Shown piece by piece: positions 1-8,785 of a DNA stretch of 64,000 nt. Both the position numbers and the translations under genes were made by a program. Every line of letters begins with the position of its first letter. Positions within the stretch are counted from its first letter, which is position 1. The DNA comes from Pseudomonas sp. EpS/L25. Its GTDB lineage: Bacteria; Pseudomonadota; Gammaproteobacteria; Pseudomonadales; Pseudomonadaceae. Location: NCBI RefSeq assembly GCF_001512295.1, contig NZ_LNUP01000002.1:1180263-1244262 (forward strand), written 5' to 3'. The notes under the pieces are model-generated. The model was not told the DNA's origin. It saw only the letters and a list, made by a program, of their open reading frames with translations, and made no database searches.

Positions 1-902
1 GGTAAGTTTTGAAAGGAGCTAAGTGAAAGGTTCAGTATTTTCCCCACAAGTATCCCTACGTGTGCTGTTAGGCATAAGGCATCGCGAGACTTAATGGAGG
101 GAATGCCATAGAAGTCAGTTGTTTCGTCGTGTTCTTGATAAAAGTTGTTAGGGCCTATAGCTAGTTTTGGAGTGCACGGTATTCCTTTAATGTTAGGATG
201 GGCGCCGCCATCTATGCAGATCTGATATGTGTCAGAAACCTGCTCGCTAAGTCTAGAATCTTTGTTTTTAAGCAATTTTTTTACGTCATCGACAGCATTG
301 CCAAACGCCTTGCGGGAAGCTTTCATCGACGCTTGGTCGATGTGACGGTCCTGCCATATTTGCGCAAGCGAAGCATCGTTTGCGATCAAAAAGGCGTAGC
401 AGCTCGCTTCAAGAGCCGTCCGCACGATAGATGGCACCGCATATGGCTGACCACTCAATGTCATGCGAATACTGGCCGTCCATAAGTTTCGAGAATGTAT
501 CATAAGCTTAAGAGCTGTAGGGTTTATGTTCCTGTGCCGGTCTTCCGGCATAACTTGGCGGAGTAAAAATATATCAATTTTCTCGAATAGTTCGAGTTCT
601 TGTATCTCAGCGTTTACTGCGCCTTTTGATTCGTTTAGGCCTTGATCTAGAAGTGTAATTAGTGGGGTGATAAAAAGGTTCATTATTTTTGCTGCTAACT
701 CTAGTGGCTGACAGATATCCCGGAAGGGGCTATTAGAAACGATGAATAATGGCGGATTCTCAAGTAAGCAATTATAGGCGGCAAAAATTAACATCCCAAC
801 GTTAGCTGAGCCAGCTAATTTTAACAATAGTATGGGTCTCGGTGTGAGGTCTTCGACGCGTTGCTTCGCTTGAAATGCCGATAACTCTTTTCGACTGTTC
901 AT
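1..902 (-). CDS. Unknown protein of the integrated element, 3' end outside the window
   Basis: An uninterrupted frame of 300 codons runs leftward from an ATG at 902 to the window edge, so the C-terminus is missing. The protein begins MNSRKELSAFQAKQRVEDL. It has no signal peptide and is mostly helical with mixed polarity. I do not recognise the family. Base composition is clearly AT-richer than the rest of the window and uses codons such as TTA and ATA that the core genes avoid, which fits recent acquisition with the neighbouring integrase. An alternative GTG start lies 36 bases upstream in the same frame, inside a hairpin; no good ribosome-binding site precedes either start. Openness over 300 codons in AT-rich sequence supports a real gene. 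Confidence 0.75.
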   Translation of the reverse strand, partial: MNSRKELSAFQAKQRVEDLTPRPILLLKLAGSANVGMLIFAAYNCLLENPPLFIVSNSPFRDICQPLELAAKIMNLFITPLITLLDQGLNESKGAVNAEIQELELFEKIDIFLLRQVMPEDRHRNINPTALKLMIHSRNLWTASIRMTLSGQPYAVPSIVRTALEASCYAFLIANDASLAQIWQDRHIDQASMKASRKAFGNAVDDVKKLLKNKDSRLSEQVSDTYQICIDGGAHPNIKGIPCTPKLAIGPNNFYQEHDETTDFYGIPSIKSRDALCLTAHVGILVGKILNLSLSSFQNL

Positions 903-908
903 CTGTCC

Positions 909-940
909 AGGTGACACCGCCCCAGGGGGCGGTGTCACCT
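909..940. repeat. Perfect 13-bp inverted repeat abutting a start codon
   Basis: AGGTGACACCGCC (909-921) and its exact complement (928-940) flank a 6-base centre that can pair further. The structure ends six bases before the ATG of the leftward gene. No T-run follows on either side, so it is not a typical terminator. It could be an operator or an mRNA structure limiting ribosome access. Confidence 0.6.
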
Positions 941-1371
941 GTTTGGTATGGGTGATATCGAGAGCTTAGCAGTGCACGGGCGTGCGGTCGCCAAGGCTGC
1001 CAGGCTTTGTGGACCTGTCGGTTCTTGAGTAGGTCAGCGTCGGTGTCTAATTGTCGGGAGGTACGGAAGTTTTCCCAGCCATGTTAGAGCGCTGAGCGCG
1101 AATGCAATAGCTGGATCTGAGCCAGCACCAGCTTCTCTTCCTCGGCCTTGCGGCAGAGGACGATCCAATCGATGCTGCGTCTCTGCCGATCTACTTTGCC
1201 TACCAGGACCAGGTGGCTGTGGCGATATGAAATGGGTGTGCGTGTCGGGCAGAAACTAAGCGTTGCTGGTGGTTAGTATACCGATCTTGCTATACCGCCT
1301 TTATGACGATTGGCAGGATGTCATTGAGCAGGCCGCATTGGCCGAGTCGGGCGAAGCTATCTACCAAATGC
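941..1371. other. Gap of the integrated element with decayed short frames
   Basis: No complete gene could be supported here. On the minus strand a frame ending in TAA at 1084-1086 reads as plausible protein (SYRHSHLVLVGKVDRQRR, then SIDWIVLCRKAEEEK) but has no ATG before an upstream stop, so it looks like a gene remnant. On the plus strand a frame of about 40 codons ends at 1379 (LLYRLYDDWQDVIEQAALAE), also without a good start, and overlaps the 3' end of the integrase. Neither was recognised. Confidence 0.4.
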
Positions 1372-2772
1372 TCAGCTGATTGAGCGCCAAGAGGAACCAA
1401 GTATGTTCAGAAGCTGCTGCCCCAGAAGTCTCCAGGCTTCGGTTTTTTCTTTAGCATAATCATGATGTAAGTAATGCCGGCGTACTTTTGAGCCGCCAAG
1501 TAGGTGATTCTGGCAGCGGTCAATTATCTCCAGCGTAACGCCCAGCTCCTGCATCATGGTCGCTCCTGTACGACGTAAATCATGCGGTGTCCATTCTCCT
1601 TTTGCGCCCTTGCTTAGCACCAGTGAGTCATCATGGTGGCGACCTGTTAGAGGTTTGCTACGGTTCTTGAACCGGCACTGCCGGTCACCAATGAGCTTGC
1701 TGACAGTCTTGGTGTCGACGTGACTGCTTTCGTCCTTGCTTGGGAAGCAGAATAGGGTATGGCCGGTTTCCTCTTTCAGGCTCTTGAACTGATCCAGCGC
1801 GAACGGCGACAAGAACACGTGATGATCCTGGCGCTTACCCTTATGGCCCTTGGTAGCTTCGGCTGGGATAAACCAGGTGCCTTTTTCCAGATCCACATGA
1901 CGCCATTCGGATTTGAGCAGTTCACCAATACGGCAGAGGGTGCTCAAGCAGATCCAGACGGCGCATTGCACACGTGTGTTGACCGGGCGAATGCCGGAGT
2001 ATTTTTGGCCAGTGGGGAGGGCGTCGTAGTCGCGTTCGAGGCGGGCAAAGATGTCACGTAGTTCGCGAATTTCGTCGGGTGACAGAAGGCGGTCGCGCTG
2101 TTCCTGGTAGTCGTGGTCAAGGAGCTTGTTAACGTCTACTAGGTCGGCCGGGTTGCCGTCGGCCATGAGAGCACGCCAGGGTCTTCGCTTCTCCGCCCAG
2201 CGCAGCATCTGGCCGATGTCGTTGTTGCGGATTACGACGGTACGGTTCAGTCCGCGCGCTTTGATCAAGCGCAGGACGGCGAGCAGGTCTTTCTCGGTGA
2301 GGTTGCGCAACGGCTTCTTGCCAATGAGCGGTAGCACGTCCTTTGCGAAGCTCCGGCGCAGTTCGGCGTTGCCGTCCTGGCGAGATACGCCGTCATGCAC
2401 CCACTCTTCGAAAAGGTCGGCGACTGTCTTGTTCTCTGCAGCCTGGCGCTCGGCCTCGGCAATGGTGGCGGCGATGGCAGCCTGGGCCTCTATCTTGGCG
2501 GCCTTACGGGCGATAGTAGGGTCGATGCCCTTGGTTACGGTCGCTTTCACTTCGTCGCGCTCAGCGCGGATCTGCGCCAGCGATTTCTTGGGCCAGCTAC
2601 CCAGGCGGTGATCGCGCTTGGCTCCATCGAGCTTGAACTCGTAGCGAAACAGGACGGTGACACCGCGTACCCCTGCGCGAACCTTGGCAACAAGCCCGCC
2701 GTCTTCGCGCAGCGTCTTGCCGTCATCGGCCGAGGTGAGCGCTTCCAATTGCTTCGCCGTCAGTTTGGCCAC
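1372..2772 (-). CDS. P4-type tyrosine recombinase (integrase)
   Basis: Site-specific recombinase of 466 residues, a normal length for integrases of elements inserted in tRNA genes. The N-terminal 90 residues form the arm-binding DUF4102-like domain (LTAKQLEALTSADDGKTLRE). The C-terminal catalytic domain shows the first Arg in TLCRIGELLKSEW, the HxxR motif in TPHDLRRTGATMMQELG, and the Tyr nucleophile in VRRHYLHHDYAKEK. The start codon is GTG at 2772, preceded by AGGAAG. The gene lies about 190 bases from a tRNA-Pro 3' fragment, the expected place for an integrase next to its attachment site, and reads into the element. The catalytic set is complete, so the enzyme may be active. Confidence 0.95.
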   Translation of the reverse strand: MAKLTAKQLEALTSADDGKTLREDGGLVAKVRAGVRGVTVLFRYEFKLDGAKRDHRLGSWPKKSLAQIRAERDEVKATVTKGIDPTIARKAAKIEAQAAIAATIAEAERQAAENKTVADLFEEWVHDGVSRQDGNAELRRSFAKDVLPLIGKKPLRNLTEKDLLAVLRLIKARGLNRTVVIRNNDIGQMLRWAEKRRPWRALMADGNPADLVDVNKLLDHDYQEQRDRLLSPDEIRELRDIFARLERDYDALPTGQKYSGIRPVNTRVQCAVWICLSTLCRIGELLKSEWRHVDLEKGTWFIPAEATKGHKGKRQDHHVFLSPFALDQFKSLKEETGHTLFCFPSKDESSHVDTKTVSKLIGDRQCRFKNRSKPLTGRHHDDSLVLSKGAKGEWTPHDLRRTGATMMQELGVTLEIIDRCQNHLLGGSKVRRHYLHHDYAKEKTEAWRLLGQQLLNILGSSWRSIS

Positions 2773-2960
2773 TTCCTACCCCTTGCTCGATTCGGTCGCC
2801 CTGGAATTTTGCCCCACTTTTGCCCCACCGAATCGCTTGGCTGTCGGTGGATGTTCGTGGACTGCAATGGACGCTAATCTAGCCTGTAATCCGCGTGTTT
2901 GCTAGGTTTAAGGTGCTCCGTCAGTGTCTATGGACATCCATGGGAATCCAAAAAATAAGC

Positions 2961-3007
2961 GCATGGGGTGCAAGGGGGCGAGTGTTCGAATCACTCCGTC
3001 CCGACCA
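2961..3007 (+). other. attR-like site: 3' fragment of tRNA-Pro(GGG)
   Basis: The fragment contains a 7-base anticodon loop ATGGGGT with anticodon GGG (2965-2967), the 3' strand of the anticodon stem GCAAG, a full T-arm (GAGTG, loop TTCGAAT, CACTC), the acceptor 3' strand CGTCCCG, discriminator A and CCA. The 5' half (D-arm, 5' acceptor strand, 5' anticodon stem) is absent. This is the usual footprint of integration into a tRNA 3' end. The intact tRNA should lie at the other end of the element, left of this window. The proline identity rests on the anticodon and on the CCCG-A-CCA end usual for tRNA-Pro. Confidence 0.75.
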
Positions 3008-3016
3008 AATTAACGG

Positions 3017-3048
3017 AAAGGCTCAAGCACTTAGTGGCTTGGGCCTTT
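3017..3048 (+). terminator. Rho-independent terminator downstream of the tRNA fragment
   Basis: AAAGGCTCAAGC (3017-3028) pairs with GCTTGGGCCTTT (3037-3048) with one G-T pair, followed by a T-run. It is placed where the terminator of the original tRNA-Pro gene would be, so chromosomal sequence resumes here. The 265 bases that follow, up to the next gene, show no feature I can support. Confidence 0.75.
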
Positions 3049-3313
3049 TTCGTTTCAAGGCTTCAATCAAAATTTAGGCAAAATCAGCTCGCGATCTTGC
3101 TGATATACGTTTCTTGGATAGCGTTCGGCCCAGCCCCTTGGCCCCGCTGATAGTTCCTTGTCCTGTCCGCGCTGATGTATCCGGCTGTAGCTCGTGGTCA
3201 TCATCTGGCAGCTTCTGCCTTGATGTCGGCGGGTGCGAGCAAGCTGAATCGCAAACTCTTTTGCGATCTGCCTGAATAGGGGCCTAGCTTACGTACTTTG
3301 TAAGCTTGAGCCG

Positions 3314-4075
3314 TCAGGACACCACTTCGACCCGCACCAACCCTTGCTGCCGGAACGGCGCCAGGACCTCGCTCGCCGTCGCATCGGTAATCAACGTCCA
3401 GTCCGTCTTCAGCGGCGTCCAGTGTTGCTGGCGATCACGGCCGAGCTTGGTCGAGTCGGCGAGGACGAAGACTTCGGCGGCCTGCTGGATCATCAGCTCC
3501 TTGAGGTAGGCCTGCTCGGTGCTGGCCTCGCAGAGGCCGCGGCCGGCGACCACGCCATCGGCGCTGAGGAAGACCTTGTCGGCCGACAGTCGCTCCAGCA
3601 TGGTGAAGGCCGCCGGGCCAAAGGTGGACATGCTGCCGGGGCGGAGGTCGCCACCGAGCAACGTCACATGGCCTTCGGGCAGGTCGCGCAGCAGCGGCAC
3701 CGCCAGCAGGTTGTTGGTGATGACGTGCAGGCCGCGTCTTTCGTTGAGCAGCTTGGCCAGGGCGGCGGTGGTGGTGCCGCCGTCCAGCACCAGGGTGTCG
3801 TGGTCGTTGATATGAGCCAGGGCGGCGCGGGCGAGCAGGGCCTTTTCGGGACCGGACTGGTTGCTGCGTTGCTCCAGCGACGGCTCCGGCTCACGGGTGC
3901 CGATATGGGTCGCCCCACCGTAGGTGCGCAGGATCTGGCCTTCTTCCGCGAGGGCGGTCAGGTCGCGGCGGACCGTGGCTTCCGACACCTCCAGATGCCG
4001 GCACAGGGTTTCGACGTTGGTGTGACCGGCCAGAACCAGCTCGAGGATGGCCTGGCGACGTTTGGCGACCTTCAT
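3314..4075 (-). CDS. DeoR-family transcriptional regulator
   Basis: Cytoplasmic regulator of 253 residues, the standard DeoR/GlpR length. The N-terminal winged helix-turn-helix covers residues 1-60 (HLEVSEATVRRDLTALAEEG, then RTYGGATHIG). The remainder is the DeoRC sugar-phosphate sensor domain (LDGGTTTAALAKLL, with TNNLLAVPLL and FLSADGV). It follows the sugar-acid genes on the same strand, 55 bases after the SDR gene, so it may be the last gene of that operon and likely controls it, probably in response to a phosphorylated intermediate. Target and effector are inferred. Confidence 0.9.
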   Translation of the reverse strand: MKVAKRRQAILELVLAGHTNVETLCRHLEVSEATVRRDLTALAEEGQILRTYGGATHIGTREPEPSLEQRSNQSGPEKALLARAALAHINDHDTLVLDGGTTTAALAKLLNERRGLHVITNNLLAVPLLRDLPEGHVTLLGGDLRPGSMSTFGPAAFTMLERLSADKVFLSADGVVAGRGLCEASTEQAYLKELMIQQAAEVFVLADSTKLGRDRQQHWTPLKTDWTLITDATASEVLAPFRQQGLVRVEVVS

Positions 4076-4130
4076 GGGGAATCCATCGGGAAAGACCGCG
4101 CTACTCTAGCGCAGTCGTGCTTCCCCCACA

Positions 4131-4814
4131 TCACAGCGAGGCGCCGCCGCAGACCGTCAGCGTCTGGCCGGTGAGGGCACCGGCATCCGGACCGAGCAGG
4201 AAGGCGGTCAGGCCCGCGATCTCCTCAGGCTGCACATAGCGGCCCAGCGGCGGCAGCCGCGGCGGCGTGCCGGCACGACCCGGATCACGCAGCATAGGCG
4301 TCTCGGTCGCCCCGGGCGCCAACAGGTTCACGGTGACGCCACGCGCGGCCAACTCCAGCGCCCAGGAACGCACCAGACCCACCAGGGCCGCCTTGGTGGC
4401 GGCGTACTGGCTGCGTCCAGCGGCGCCTTGCATGGTGCGGCTGCCGATCAGCACGATACGACCGCCTGCGGCGAGGCGCTCGATCAGGCGATCCACCAGC
4501 CGGCTGGCCACGGCGACGTGCAGGTGCCACATGGCGTCGCCATCGGCCGGGTCCAGCGCGCCCAGGGGCGCGGTACGCATGAAGCCGGCCGCATGGACGA
4601 TGGCGTCCAGCGGGCCGATGTCCGCCAGCACGGCATCCAGCGCCTGATCATCGGCCAGGTCGACGCCGATCCAGGTCAGCGCCGGATGTTTGTGCTCGGG
4701 CGGGCGGCGGCTGAGGCCGGTCACCCGCCAGCCCTCGGCGAGCAGGCGCTGGGCGATGGCGGCGCCGATGCCGGAGCTGACGCCGGTCACCAGGGCATGA
4801 GGCTGAGTTGTCAT
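4131..4814 (-). CDS. SDR-family NAD(P)-dependent oxidoreductase
   Basis: Short-chain dehydrogenase of 227 residues. The Rossmann motif GVSSGIGAAIAQRL is near residue 15, the catalytic Ser is in LIGSRTMQG, and YAATKAALVG holds the Tyr and Lys. The C-terminus (PEEIAGLTAFLLGPDAGALTG) is typical of classical SDRs. The ATG at 4814 was chosen because AAGGAGA precedes it at good spacing. It starts 11 bases after the sialidase-like gene, so the two are probably cotranscribed. Oxidation or reduction of a sugar, sugar acid or lactone is the likely role; the substrate is unknown. Confidence 0.88.
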   Translation of the reverse strand: MTTQPHALVTGVSSGIGAAIAQRLLAEGWRVTGLSRRPPEHKHPALTWIGVDLADDQALDAVLADIGPLDAIVHAAGFMRTAPLGALDPADGDAMWHLHVAVASRLVDRLIERLAAGGRIVLIGSRTMQGAAGRSQYAATKAALVGLVRSWALELAARGVTVNLLAPGATETPMLRDPGRAGTPPRLPPLGRYVQPEEIAGLTAFLLGPDAGALTGQTLTVCGGASL

Positions 4815-4825
4815 CGCCGTCTCCT

Positions 4826-5956
4826 TCACCGCAGCGCCGCTAGGGGCAGGCGGACGTGCTTGATGCGCTGGCGAAAGTAGGTGAAGGCCAGGTGCAGGTC
4901 TCCATCAGGCGCCTGTACCAAGCTGGGATAGGAGTACTCGCGGTTGAGCTTCTCGGTGGAGTTGTTGGTCAGGCAGTAGCCATCGCCAGCCTCGACATCC
5001 AGGCGCCGCCAGCTTTGCCCGTCGTCGGTGGAGACAGCAAGGCTCATGGGGCCGCGCGGCACGCCCCAGATGGCGCTGCGCTCGCCGTCCCGGGCCACCG
5101 GATCGACGCGGCTGTCGCCATCGTCGATCTCGTCGTAGAGCGAGGCGCGGCGTTCGCTGTAGTCGGCGGCGCTGGTGGGGTTGTAGGCCACCACCAGTTC
5201 GCCGCTGGCGAGGCGCACGAACTGGATGGAGGAGTTGTTGTTGGGCAGGGCCGTCGGGGTGGGGGCGCTCCAGCTGCGACCGCCGTCCTGGGAGCGGCTG
5301 GCGTGGATGAAGTCGGCCCAGCGACTGCGGAACAGCGCCAGCAGGCTGCCGTCACCCAGCGGCTGGATATTCATGTGCACGCAGCCGGTGCTCTCCGGTA
5401 CCGCATGTTCGGTCCAGCTGCGGCCCTGGTCGCTGGAAATCAGCACGGCGCTGGTGTCGTGGCTGCCCACCCATTTCTCGCCGGGGCGGGCGATGCAGTG
5501 GAAGATCGGCAGTAGCCAGTCGCCGTTGGCCAGTACCACCGGCGGCTGACGGACGAAGGTCCCGGGGGTGTCGATCAGGGTCTCGATGGCGCCCCAGCTA
5601 TGGCCGCCATCGGTGGAGAGGCGACGACGGACGATGGCGGTGTCCTGATTGCCGGCCACCTGGGCCGTCCACAGCAGCCATAGCGGGCCGTTCGGCGCCT
5701 GGAACAGGATGGGATTCTGCTCGGAGCGGGTCGGGTCGTCCGACAATTGCACCGGTTCGCTCCAGGTCCCGCTCGATGGATCGCGGCGGCTCAGCAGCAC
5801 CGAGATGTCGGCCTTGCCTTCCTGGGTCCCGGCGAACCAGGTGCATAGCAGGGTGCCGTCAGGCTGAGCCAGCAGGTTGGCGGCGTGGTTCTGCGGATAG
5901 GGCGTCGGCAGGAAGCTGTCCTGGCGGCCGGCGATGGCGATTTCAGTGGTGGACAT
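4826..5956 (-). CDS. Sialidase-like BNR/Asp-box glycoside hydrolase homologue, no signal peptide
   Basis: A 376-residue protein of the six-bladed beta-propeller sialidase superfamily (BNR_2 type). Four Asp-box motifs are visible: STDGGHSW, SSDQGRSW, SQDGGRSW and STDDGQSW. There is no signal peptide, so it should act in the cytoplasm on an imported substrate. The start at 5956 overlaps the 3' end of the SSS transporter by 14 bases; the frame extends further upstream but that part has no coding character. Members of this superfamily also include non-sialidase hydrolases and lyases. Its place among sugar-acid genes suggests it opens a glycoside or lactone-like substrate, which is inference. Confidence 0.8.
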   Translation of the reverse strand: MSTTEIAIAGRQDSFLPTPYPQNHAANLLAQPDGTLLCTWFAGTQEGKADISVLLSRRDPSSGTWSEPVQLSDDPTRSEQNPILFQAPNGPLWLLWTAQVAGNQDTAIVRRRLSTDGGHSWGAIETLIDTPGTFVRQPPVVLANGDWLLPIFHCIARPGEKWVGSHDTSAVLISSDQGRSWTEHAVPESTGCVHMNIQPLGDGSLLALFRSRWADFIHASRSQDGGRSWSAPTPTALPNNNSSIQFVRLASGELVVAYNPTSAADYSERRASLYDEIDDGDSRVDPVARDGERSAIWGVPRGPMSLAVSTDDGQSWRRLDVEAGDGYCLTNNSTEKLNREYSYPSLVQAPDGDLHLAFTYFRQRIKHVRLPLAALR

Positions 5957-7355
5957 GGGGGACCTCGGCAGGAGCGGCTTTGGCGGCGGACTGGGGAAAC
6001 AGACGTTCGATGACCACCACAATGGCGGGGGTCGCCAGGGCAACGTACATGTTGTCGATGCCATAGGGGTTGCCCAGCAGATACCAGACGCTGGTGGTGA
6101 TGGTCGAGGCCAGCAGGCCCAGGGTCGCCCCGCGGTTGGTGGCGAACAGCGGCAGGTAGATGGCGATCGTGGCGATCACCGCGATGGACAGGCGCAGCGC
6201 CCGGGTGAAGAACGACAGGTTGAGGATCTCGGGCACGAAGAACACGAAGAACAGCGGCACGAAGCCGATGATCAGGGAGATCACCCGGGTGGCCTTGAAT
6301 TCACGCTCAGGCGTGGGCTTGCGCAGCGGTACATAGAAGTCGCGGACCACCAGCGAGGCGATGGCTAGGGCCACGGTGCTGACGCTGACGAAGATGGAGG
6401 CGACCAGGGAAATGGTCACCACCCCGGCCAGTACCGGGTGCATCGACTGCAGGAAGACCGGCAGGGCGTAGAGGCTGCTCATTTCCGGATGCAGGTACTT
6501 GGAGGCGACCCCGATGAAGCCCAGCGCCAGGGAGATGGGGATGCACAGCAGCGAGGCGTGGAAGGTGGAACGCTGGGCGGCGCGGGCGTCCTTGGTGGAG
6601 GAGATCGCCTGGATGATGAACTGGGTAGAGAAGATGGCGCCGACGGTCCCGATGATCCAGGCGAAGATCTTGCTGCCGCCGATGGCGCCGTCCCAGGTGA
6701 AGTAGTGCTCCGGCATCTGCTGCATGACCGGGGTGAAGCCACCGGTCAGGTGCAGGGCCACGCCCAGGACGATGAACACGCCCACGTACTTGACCGCGGT
6801 GTGCAGGACACTGACATAGGCCACGCTCTTCAGTCCGCCGAACGCGTAGTACAGGGTACTGACGATGGCGGTGATGAAGGCCGCGGTGGGCAGGTTGATC
6901 TTGAGCACCGTGGCGATGGCGGCGGCGCCACTGACGTAGTTGCCCACGTTCACCAGCAGGAGGGCGTAGATCATGATGATCGACACCATCAGCTTGGTGG
7001 ACAGCCCGTACTTCTGGGCGATGAAACCGGAGATGGTGAATTCGCCGGAGGCGTAGAGCTTGCGCGCCATCAGCAGGCCGAACAGCGGAAAGCCGATGGC
7101 CGCGGCGATCACCGACCAGGAGGCGGCGAAACCGCTTTCGAAGGCCGCCTGGGCGGTGCCCACCGTGGACTTGGCGCCGATGAATTCCGACATCATCAGG
7201 ATACCCACCACGAAGGCTGGCATGCTGCGCGCGGCCACCATGAATTCGCCGCTGGTGCGGCTGCGCAGGCGGATGCTGAGCCAGGTGGTGAAGAGGATGT
7301 AGACCACCACCATCCCGACGATGATGGCGGTGCTTTGCACGTCGAACGTCTGCAT
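5943..7355 (-). CDS. Sodium:solute symporter (SSS family)
   Basis: Inner-membrane transporter of 470 residues with about 13 hydrophobic segments, the usual SSS size. The first segment follows FDVQSTAIIVGMVVVYILF, and typical SSS sequence follows (SGEFMVAARSMPAFVVG, with GLSTKLMVSIIMIYALLLV and FGGLKSVAYVSVLHTAVKY). The ATG at 7355 has GGAG nine bases upstream and is preferred to an upstream GTG without one. The gene lies between an MFS transporter and the sialidase-like gene. SSS proteins carry sugars, sialic acids, carboxylates or amino acids with Na+; neighbours point to a sugar or sugar acid. Confidence 0.9.
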   Translation of the reverse strand: MQTFDVQSTAIIVGMVVVYILFTTWLSIRLRSRTSGEFMVAARSMPAFVVGILMMSEFIGAKSTVGTAQAAFESGFAASWSVIAAAIGFPLFGLLMARKLYASGEFTISGFIAQKYGLSTKLMVSIIMIYALLLVNVGNYVSGAAAIATVLKINLPTAAFITAIVSTLYYAFGGLKSVAYVSVLHTAVKYVGVFIVLGVALHLTGGFTPVMQQMPEHYFTWDGAIGGSKIFAWIIGTVGAIFSTQFIIQAISSTKDARAAQRSTFHASLLCIPISLALGFIGVASKYLHPEMSSLYALPVFLQSMHPVLAGVVTISLVASIFVSVSTVALAIASLVVRDFYVPLRKPTPEREFKATRVISLIIGFVPLFFVFFVPEILNLSFFTRALRLSIAVIATIAIYLPLFATNRGATLGLLASTITTSVWYLLGNPYGIDNMYVALATPAIVVVIERLFPQSAAKAAPAEVPHVHH

Positions 7356-7433
7356 GGAAATCGCTCCGTGTTGTTGTTGTACGAGCTTTTTCACAGGGCA
7401 TCGGCAGGCCGCCGACGCCCTGGGCGAGAAACG

Positions 7434-8759
7434 TCAGTGGCTGGGTTGGCCGACGCCCAGCACGTCCGCCTCCGGGTCATCCTCGTTGACGATGGGTTCC
7501 ACCCGACCGAGCAGGAACAGGTAGTTGAGGATGGCGACCACGATCAGCGCCGCCGAGAACAGCAGGGCGATGTTGAAGGAGCCGGTGGTGGCGACGATGA
7601 ACCCGGTGACGATGGGGCCGACCACGCCGCCCATGTTGGAGACCGAGTTCTGCAGGCCGGCCAGCATCGAGGTCATGCCGCGCGGGGCGATGTCCCCGGG
7701 CATGGCCCAGACCTGGGTGGCGGCCACCGTGGTGCCGGACTTGGCGATGCACAGCAGCACGATGGCGACCCAGGCCGACTCGGCGAAGGCGGCCAGGCCG
7801 ATGCAGGAGGCCATCAGCAGGCCTGCCACCAGGAAGGTCTTGCGGATGGTGGTCAGCGAATAGCGACCGCTGCGGTAGATGCGATCCGACAGCCAGCCGG
7901 CGAAGACTTCCACCACCATGGCGATCAGCAGCGGCAGCGCCGCCATGAAGCCCATGGAGATGAGGTCCATGCCCTTTTCCTTGACCAGGTAGGTGGGCAG
8001 CCAGGTGATGAAGAAATAGGAGTTGTAGTTGATGAAGAAGAAGCCCAGGCACATGGCCCAGACGTTGCGATAGCGCAGCAACTCGTACCAGCGCATGGCC
8101 GGCTTCTCGCCATTGCCTTCGCGGCGGCGCTGACCCTCGCGGATGTAATTGAGTTCGGCCTGGTTGATGCGCGGATGGTCTTCCGGATCGTTGCGGTAGA
8201 AGGCGAACCAGGCCAGGGCCCAGAGGATGCCGAGGGCGCCGCTGATGACGAAGGTCAGCTTCCAGCCGAACAGCGCGATCAGACCGACGATCAACGGCAT
8301 GGCCACCGCGCCGCCGAACTTGGAACCGCTGTCGAAGATACCCGAGACGGTGGCGCGCTCCTTGTCGGGAAACCAGCGTGAGGTGATGCCGGCGTTGCTC
8401 GGGTAGGCCGCCGCCTCGCCGATGCCCAGGCCGATGCGCAAGGCGAACAGCGACTTGAAGCCGGTGGCAAGGCCGGTCAGGGCGGTCGCCAGCGACCACC
8501 AGAGCACCGCGCCGCCGAGGGTGGCCTTCTGGCCGAAGCGGTCGGCCAGCCAGCCCGCGGGCAGCTGCAGCAGGGCGTACGACCAGAAGAAGGCCGACAT
8601 GATCAGCCCCATCTCGGTCGCGTTGAGGGCGAATTCCTTGCTGATGAAGGGCGCGGCGGCGGAGAGCACCACGCGGTCGATGTAGTTGATGGCGATCGCC
8701 GTCCACATCAGTCCGGCGATGATCCAGCGAATCCTGGTGGCCTTGTTGTTGTTATCCAT
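7434..8759 (-). CDS. MFS transporter, anion:cation symporter (sugar-acid) type
   Basis: Inner-membrane permease of 441 residues with 12 predicted membrane segments. It resembles the ACS group that includes glucarate, galactonate and hexuronate carriers: NYIDRVVLSAAAPFI in the first segment, GWLADRFGQKATL between segments 2 and 3, and GIGEAAAYPSNAGITSRWFP, a hallmark region of this group. The ATG start overlaps no neighbour. It follows the hydroxyacid dehydrogenase by 26 bases in the same operon. The likely cargo is an aldonate or related acid taken up with protons. Confidence 0.9.
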   Translation of the reverse strand: MDNNNKATRIRWIIAGLMWTAIAINYIDRVVLSAAAPFISKEFALNATEMGLIMSAFFWSYALLQLPAGWLADRFGQKATLGGAVLWWSLATALTGLATGFKSLFALRIGLGIGEAAAYPSNAGITSRWFPDKERATVSGIFDSGSKFGGAVAMPLIVGLIALFGWKLTFVISGALGILWALAWFAFYRNDPEDHPRINQAELNYIREGQRRREGNGEKPAMRWYELLRYRNVWAMCLGFFFINYNSYFFITWLPTYLVKEKGMDLISMGFMAALPLLIAMVVEVFAGWLSDRIYRSGRYSLTTIRKTFLVAGLLMASCIGLAAFAESAWVAIVLLCIAKSGTTVAATQVWAMPGDIAPRGMTSMLAGLQNSVSNMGGVVGPIVTGFIVATTGSFNIALLFSAALIVVAILNYLFLLGRVEPIVNEDDPEADVLGVGQPSH

Positions 8760-8785
8760 GATCAGGTTCCGAAAAGGGTTGGGGG

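Noticed and set aside
909-940. Rho-independent terminator
   Set aside because: Stem is strong, but no T-run follows on either strand and it lies before, not after, the nearest gene.
2961-3007. Functional tRNA-Pro
   Set aside because: Only the 3' half is present; the D-arm and 5' acceptor strand are missing upstream.
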